Below are positions 57,997 to 64,000 of a stretch of 64,000 nucleotides of DNA, one piece after another (position 1 is the first letter of the stretch; each line of letters opens with the position of its first letter). The stretch comes from Linanthus parryae. Taxonomy: Eukaryota > Streptophyta > Magnoliopsida > Ericales > Polemoniaceae. The position numbers and the translations under genes were made by a program. The notes below the pieces were generated by a model, which was not told the DNA's origin, made no database searches, and saw only the letters and a list, made by a program, of their open reading frames with translations. The stretch lies in the NCBI GenBank assembly GCA_023055425.1, contig JALGPY010000001.1:136797368-136861367 (forward strand), written 5' to 3'.

Positions 57997-60900
57997 TGTA
58001 ATACCCCGTATTTAAGTAAGGGGTTATTTGGTCATTTCGGAAAAATATGTGAAAATTTAGAGAAATTAGTATTTCAAACATATCAATGACTTTTCTTAAT
58101 TTTAAAGTATAATGGAGTTAATTGACATCTATGATGATATCAATGTTTAATTTGTGGTTATTTTGTAGTTTTTGAAACATTGGATGATACTATACGAAAC
58201 TTATTTGTATACTTGAGATGTACTTGTAGTTTTCTAAAATTTAATTTTAACATTTATATACAAAGTGGTGTATTTGAAATTTTCTGGAAAATTTATTATT
58301 TATGAAAATTAACTTATATGTGCGAGCTATTAATTGAAAATTATCTTTTCACCCCTCAATTTTTGGCACTTCTCATTTATACCCCTCTTGTATATGGAAT
58401 TTTGTAGTTATCTTAAATTTCTTGTATTTGCATGTCAACCCTCATTCTCTTGGTAATCCAATTCCTACCCCAACTATGGTGTTGGGAGACTTTTTAATTG
58501 GATTTTTTACCCCTTCATTTTTGGCTATCAATTCTTTAGCCCCATCTACAACTCTTCTAATTATTTTTTTCTAATTACAACCAACTACCCCCTCCATCAC
58601 TTTGGTCAACACCAATAAAATATTTCATTTTCATTTCTACTCCTATTAAAATAACACCACTACATCCTCATTACACTCAATGAACCACCAACACTACCAT
58701 CTACATCAAGTCCATCCTACCCCTTCTCCATGATTTCATTTCTTTCCATCATTTCCCTCAAGAACACTCATGCAAGCTTCTTCTTCCTTCTCTCCAAACT
58801 TCAAACCCGTTTTTGGAGGTTGACCTCCACAAAACTTCATCAAAACTCAAATTTCTTGGCTCTAAATTGTGAAAATCTTGAGTCCAACCTTAGTATCATC
58901 ATGGAAGGGTGTTCTTACACAATTATTCTAAGGGATTGAAGGCCAAATGCATTCTTTTCCTCATCATCTTCTTGAATCTTGGGGTAAAGTTTCTTCTAGT
59001 CTTTAATTGATGCTTGCATGTCCATCTTTACCTTTGATTGATGAAATTTCATCTTTGATTTCTTCAATTCCATGCTTAGTTCTTCATCTCCATGGTTAGA
59101 TCATGTGTTTGACCTCAAATTTTAGACTACTTCATGAAACCCACACTAGAACCCACATGCATGTTGTGAATGTCATCTTCCTTGCATTGTTACCCAAGAG
59201 GGTTTTGATCATTTGTGTCAAGAGCATGTAAAGGTATTACTTAATGCCTAAAATATGTAATTTTGGGTGAAAATAAAGTCTCCATAAGTTGCATGTGTCA
59301 TATAATTGATTTGATCATGTTTTAAGTGCTCTAGGTGAAAATTGCACATTTTTACAATCTGACCAGTTTGTGAAAAACGTATATTATATCTAAATTTTGT
59401 TTCTCTATAATTTTTAAATCATTCATATTCTGAAACTAGACTCATAGAGGGTTATTTTGAAAGAAAATTCACCTCCATAGCCTTTTTGGCTAGGGAGATA
59501 TGCTCATTTTAAGTTGCATGTTTTCTGAAACTCTGTTTTTGGACAAGTTTTGCTATTTTTGTTAAAAATCTCATTTCTAGAAACATATGGCACTCAATCT
59601 TTCTTGTGATGCATCTAGACACACAAGGGATTCATTCTGGAGAATATGGGCATCTTTCCTATTCTCCAAGTAGTAGTAATTGTTCTTAAGAGTTGAAACT
59701 TTCTTCCAAACTTGTCTCTGCATAGCAGTGTTTGTTATTTTTGTAACTTGAGTTTTATAATAGCTATGCATGATTTTCTTGATGTTTCTGAAAGTAGACA
59801 TAAATAGGTTTATCATACATTAGTTTCAAGATTTTAGGAGATGATTTGATATGGTAAATATGGCTCCAAGTCAGAGCTACAATTCTGTCCAGAATTGCAG
59901 TTTCACATTTTTTAGAAAACTTGAATTTTTGAACTTTTAGGTGTTTTGTGGGACTTATTTTGATGATTAAACATCATTATATGTGCATTAGTTACATTTA
60001 GGGCTATGTGACATGTAGGTTTGCATTTTTGTTAATGTGTAAATTGGTTATAACGAGTACGTCATACGTGTGATTGTTGACATCGACCCCGTAGGAGAGA
60101 GCGGTTGTCGTCGGAGTGCTAGGCTTAGTTTCTTGATTTTGATTGTGCTTCATCTAAGTGGTAAGTACATATGTACGAAATTTTCATATCAAATGTGCGC
60201 ATGTGTGTGATGTTTCAAATGAATGCTTGTTATATGAAAAAGTATGAGAATGCATGTTTTCCACTCGAATGTTGTTAAACTATTCTATTCATCTCATTTG
60301 AGAACTCTCGGAAATTACTTGTGAAATGTTGATATTCTGATTCTGGTTGTGTGAAAGAGAAGAAATAAAATACCTCTAATAGACTTAGGACGATGTACAG
60401 AGTACTGTTATTAATGAGAGGCGTCAAGCGATCCTCCATTTTCTTATGGCTAAGACCATTGAAGCAATGCTTCTTATTATTGGATAGAACTATAATGTTC
60501 ACAAATCCACCCCCGATGAGCCAAAATGTATCAATATATTGAGGCCAAGGGGTTTATAGAGCTATAGAGTGCTACTTATACTTGTAAGGGTCACTACGGT
60601 ACAGGGGTGTCGACACTTAAGGCCTTTTAGCTAATGTTGTGAGCGGGGTTGACGAATGGGCTCCCTTAACGCTCGGGTGAAATAGGGTTTGATAGACCCT
60701 AGAAGGAACCCTTAGTGATTATTTCGTGATCCCTCTGTCTACATCGATCCTGCTGGTGGCTCTGGACATGCCTCAGCTAAACTTAACGGTTAACTGAACT
60801 TGAAAGAAAGTTGAATACTCTATTGATGTTGTTTGTGGCATTGGATATGCCCCAATATATGAAATGATTTGAAAAGAATATGCTATTCGTGAATAAATAT

Positions 60901-61419
60901 CGTTATGAGTTCAAAATAACTTTTTTATTCTGGAGATTCTACTGATTTAAGAATTCCTTTAATACTCCTGGTTTATTGAAGTTTTAAAGTCGAAAAGTTC
61001 TCGCTACGTGATTACTTATAATTGTTCATGAATTCCCAACTCTCTTACTTATTAATGTTTCAAATCTCTTGGTTTATTTAAACTATTCTTGCTTGCCACT
61101 CATCGGTTTACATGTCGTAGTGTGTATTTACTCAGTTTTTACTGATCATTTTCTTCAAAACTGCGTCAGCTTTTGCCATTTTAAAACCGCAGGTCATCAA
61201 TCAAGGTGGGGGATGGGAACGCGTATCGAGACGAAGATGTTTAGCTTAAAGTTAGATCACTTAGTAGATCACATAGATTATTTCAAACACATTATATTTG
61301 TAATCTTATCTTCTCAAGATTGTTGTATTTATTAAATAAATGTAATATTCGTAACTATATTTCTACTTTTGGTTATCGATTGTCTCTTTAACCCTGAACC
61401 AAGATCCTGGGTTGTTTCA
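57997..61419 (+). mobile_element. LARD LTR 3 (3423 bp)
   Basis: TGTAATACCCCG...GGTTGTTTCA, then GTTAA, the target duplication. It carries its own private changes (for example AAGATCCTGGG near the end against GAGATCCCGGG in LTRs 1 and 2). Confidence 0.92.
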
Positions 61420-61424
61420 GTTAA

Positions 61425-61808
61425 AGTGTACTATCTCAAAAATTATGAGGTAAGAAGCGTAAATAAAATTTTCTTTCTAAGAATGAGTAACCGACAACAA
61501 CTTTATAAGGATGATAGGGTGATATTCTCAAGCAGTGGAGGTAAGAATATAATTTACAAAAAACTTTGTGGTCATTGTGTAATTTCCACAAACTCGGTAC
61601 CAACTTATCTTTGGACAAATTGAGAAATTGGGAAAGTAGGGATGAGAATACAATTATTAAGAAATCAGGGGTATCAGATTGCCAATTCCAATAAAAGTTA
61701 AATTCTATATATTACCTAAGAATTTTTCTAAAATACAACTACTTCCCCCAATGTGAGAAAACGAGGTGACTTGTAAAAGAGATCGAAGTTTTCTGCTAAC
61801 TAACTCGC
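61425..61808. other. Intergenic strip between two elements
   Basis: Nothing recognised. AT-rich. Confidence 0.4.
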
Positions 61809-61940
61809 TGAAAATTGTCCTTCGCCGGGAACTGGGTTCACTAGGCCGCCAGAGAGAGGTAATGTGATGGTATAAAACTGTGAGAGGAGCTTTTGGGTAT
61901 TTGTTAATGGCGGTCCTGGAATCGGAGAAAAAGAAAGAAA

Positions 61941-61989
<49 letters not shown>

Positions 61990-62281
61990 AATGGAGAAGA
62001 AGATGTGTTGGGAAAAGAAATTGTCAATTCATACATGAGTCTTACAAGTTGCAGTCCACTGAGTATTTATACTCTGTTTTGCCGCTAGTTTCTAGTTACA
62101 AGCTAATTGTTCATTTACAATTTCTGTTACGTAACTAATTTGTTGTTGCAGGTTTGTTTTGCAGGTCCATGTGCGTGTTCCACGTGTCAGCCTGTGGTTG
62201 GCTGGTCAATTCTGACGTGAAGCTGAGCTGACTTCGTCGAATTGTCCATTTTGCCCTCATCTTTCTTGCAGGTTCATGACA
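61809..62281 (-). mobile_element. 3' LTR of gypsy element (minus strand)
   Basis: On the minus strand it starts TGTCATGAACCTGC after the purine-rich AAGGGCACGGGAA. It contains a TATA box (TATAAATA, 62071-62064) and a CT-rich leader, and likely ends GGACAATTTTCA at 61809. The other LTR is outside the window, so the end and target duplication are unproven. Confidence 0.6.
61944..61985. repeat. (GA)n microsatellite
   Basis: About 21 GA units inside the gypsy LTR leader. Confidence 0.9.
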
Positions 62282-62310
62282 TTCCCGTGCCCTTGAGAAG
62301 AAACATGTCC

Positions 62311-64000
62311 TCATGTTGAAAGAAACGCCGGAAATTTTGCTTGAATGATGGAATAATCCTCCCAGGTGGCTTCGGAAGGCGGTGAATTGATCCACTGAAT
62401 CAGCAATTGGACTATGCCGGCGTTACCCCGCTTAACCAGTCGGCGATCGAGAATTGCCACAAGTTCAACCTGAAATTGGCCGTCGTTCCCAATTCCAGGT
62501 AAATTGATATCAACCCTAGTATGGGGTCCGACGCATTTTTTTAATTGAGAGACATGAATCACCGGATGAATCCTCGATGTGGCGGGTAGATCTAATCTGT
62601 ACGCGACCTTCCCTACTCTTTGCAGGACCCTGAATGGCCCGTAGAATTTTGGGGCCAATTTCATGTTATGGCGAAGATTGACAGTGGTCTGCCGATAGGG
62701 TTGCAATCGCAGGTATACCAAATCTCCTTCCTTGAATTCTCTTTCTGACCTGTGCCTGTCTGCAAACATCTTCATCCGGTTCTGCGCTTGGACCAAATTT
62801 TCTTTCAAAAGTGACAGCATTTTAGCCCTTTATTGTACAAAAGCTTGAACTTCTTTGTTGGAATACTTAGGAATTTGATGGAAGTTAGGCAATTTTGGAG
62901 GGTAGCCATACAAAGCTTCAAAGGGAGTCATTTTTAACCCATTGTGGTAGTGTGAGTTATACCACATTTCAGCCAAACTCAACCATTTTCCCCAATTCCT
63001 TGGCCTATCTGCACACATACACCTGAGGTAGTTCTCCAAGCTTTGATTTACTTTGTAGTGCAAGAGCTGTGACTTTAGCTAAAGCCTCCTTGAGTTGATT
63101 AAAAGCCAAAGTAGCAGCTGGACTCCATTCAAAGTTCCCTTTCTTGAGTAGATCTGTTAGTGGTTTACTTATACCACCATACCCTGGTACAAACCTTCTA
63201 TAATAACATGTGAGCTCTAGAAAACCTCTTAGAGCTTTAATGTTGCTAGGTTGTGGCCAAGAAATCATACTCTCTATCTTCTTAGGGTCAGCTTCTATCC
63301 CTTTGCTGGATATTACATGCCCTAGGTATTCAATAGCTGTCTGTCCAAAAGCACACTTTGACTTCTTTGCAAACAGTGTGTGTTGTTTGAGAGTTTGAAG
63401 AGTCACTTGCAAATGGTGCTTGTGCTCTTGCAAGTCCTTGCTGTGAATCAATATATCATAAAAAAAAAAACCAATATGAATTTTCTCAAAAAATGGCTTG
63501 AATACCTCATTCATCAAAGCTTGGAAGGTTGCTGGTGCATTAGTCAATCAAAAAGGCATGACCCTAAACTCATAGTGTCCCTCATGAGTTCTAAAAGCTG
63601 TCTTGTGAATGTCTTCTTCTCTCATCCTTACTTGATGATATCCTGCTCTTAAATCCAGTTTAGAGAAAATAGTAGCTCCTTGTAACTCATCCAATAGCTC
63701 ATCAATCACTGGAATTGGGAATTTATTCTTGATGGTGATGTTGTTCAAAGCTCTGTAATCAATGCAGAACCTCCATGTCCCATCTTTTTTCTTGACAAGC
63801 AGCACAGGGGAGGCAAAAGGGCTAGAGCTTGGTCTAATAATGTCTGCTTTTAGCATTTCTTGTACTAACTTCTCTATCTCATTCTTTTGCAGATAGGGGT
63901 ACCTGTAAGGTTTAAGGCACACAGGGTTGCTTCCTTCTTGTAAAGTGATGGAGTGGTCCAGGGTTCTTTGAGGAGGTAACCCTTTTGGTTCTTCAAACAC
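62311..64000 (-). pseudogene. Ty3/gypsy pol with chromodomain, internally deleted
   Basis: Minus strand, running in from beyond 64000. The RT N-terminal half (63548-64000) has [20 protein letters not shown] and [15 protein letters not shown], then a TGA at 63557-63555 replaces the Gly of PFGLTNAP. The RT continues at 63005-63547 with LGHVIS and FLELTCYYRRFV, but the catalytic YVDD box reads FFYD. After LKEALAKVTALAL the frame jumps to integrase (YLRCMCADRPRNWGKWLSLA, WYNSHYHNG), so RNase H and the integrase zinc finger and catalytic core start are deleted. 62311-62820 carries the integrase C-terminus and a chromodomain (ILDRRLVKRGNAGIVQLLIQ then W, TWED). The chromodomain places it with chromoviruses, whose chromodomain steers integration to marked chromatin. 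Non-functional. Confidence 0.9.

Larger units (their letters stand above)
48770..61424 (+). mobile_element. LARD-like retrotransposon array: three LTRs, two internal domains, one target duplication
   Basis: The insertion 48775-61419 is bracketed by GTTAA (48770-48774 and 61420-61424). Inside are three near-identical LTRs of about 3.42 kb separated by two 1.19-kb internal domains, each with a TGGTATCAGAGC primer site and a polypurine tract. No gag or pol is present, so the element is non-autonomous, of the large-LTR derivative (LARD) type. Confidence 0.9.

Overview
The window is nuclear DNA of a flowering plant, most likely a eudicot. Its genes have GT-AG introns and encode a nuclear-encoded plastid ribosomal protein and DUF247 proteins. 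Most of the rest is plant-type transposable elements: copia, chromovirus-type gypsy, L1-type LINE, Stowaway and hAT MITEs, and a very long-LTR non-autonomous element. The species cannot be fixed from the sequence. I see no bacterial, organellar or viral segment.

Layout. 1-345: first exon of a minus-strand NTF2-domain gene, cut by the window edge. 0.4-15 kb: repeats, namely MITE-like inverted repeats, a decayed long LTR (about 2.35-5.85 kb), a solo LTR with 5-bp target duplication (6557-8036), a LINE ORF1 remnant, a minisatellite and a decayed LINE (10.25-14.8 kb). 15.09-17.56 kb: a clean three-exon plastid RPL18 gene.

18.6-42.2 kb: a DUF247 neighbourhood made of a C-terminal fragment (22.35 kb), a full-length but interrupted copy (23.24-28.55 kb) and an apparently intact two-exon copy (40.17-42.20 kb). 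A spacer of about 4 kb is present twice (18.58-22.18 and 28.72-32.93 kb), so the cluster grew by segmental duplication. A defective copia element (34.02-38.76 kb) sits between the second and third copies, and its 3' end has been inverted.

42.2-48.7 kb: a directly repeated 1715-bp block containing decayed, unidentified minus-strand coding sequence, a 33-nt poly-G run, and the 3' end of another copia element. 48.77-61.42 kb: one insertion flanked by GTTAA, with the order LTR-internal-LTR-internal-LTR. Its LTRs are about 3.42 kb and its internal domains 1.19 kb and non-coding (LARD-like). 61.8-64 kb: the 3' half of a minus-strand gypsy element with a chromodomain, running off the window.

Only three loci look like functional host genes: the NTF2-domain gene, RPL18 and the 40.2-kb DUF247 gene. 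They show no shared pathway. The most informative content is structural: the triple-LTR array with outer target duplication, the inverted copia end proved by its target duplication, a MITE whose empty site survives in the paralogous spacer, and the perfect 1.7-kb repeat next to poly-G, which may be an assembly error.
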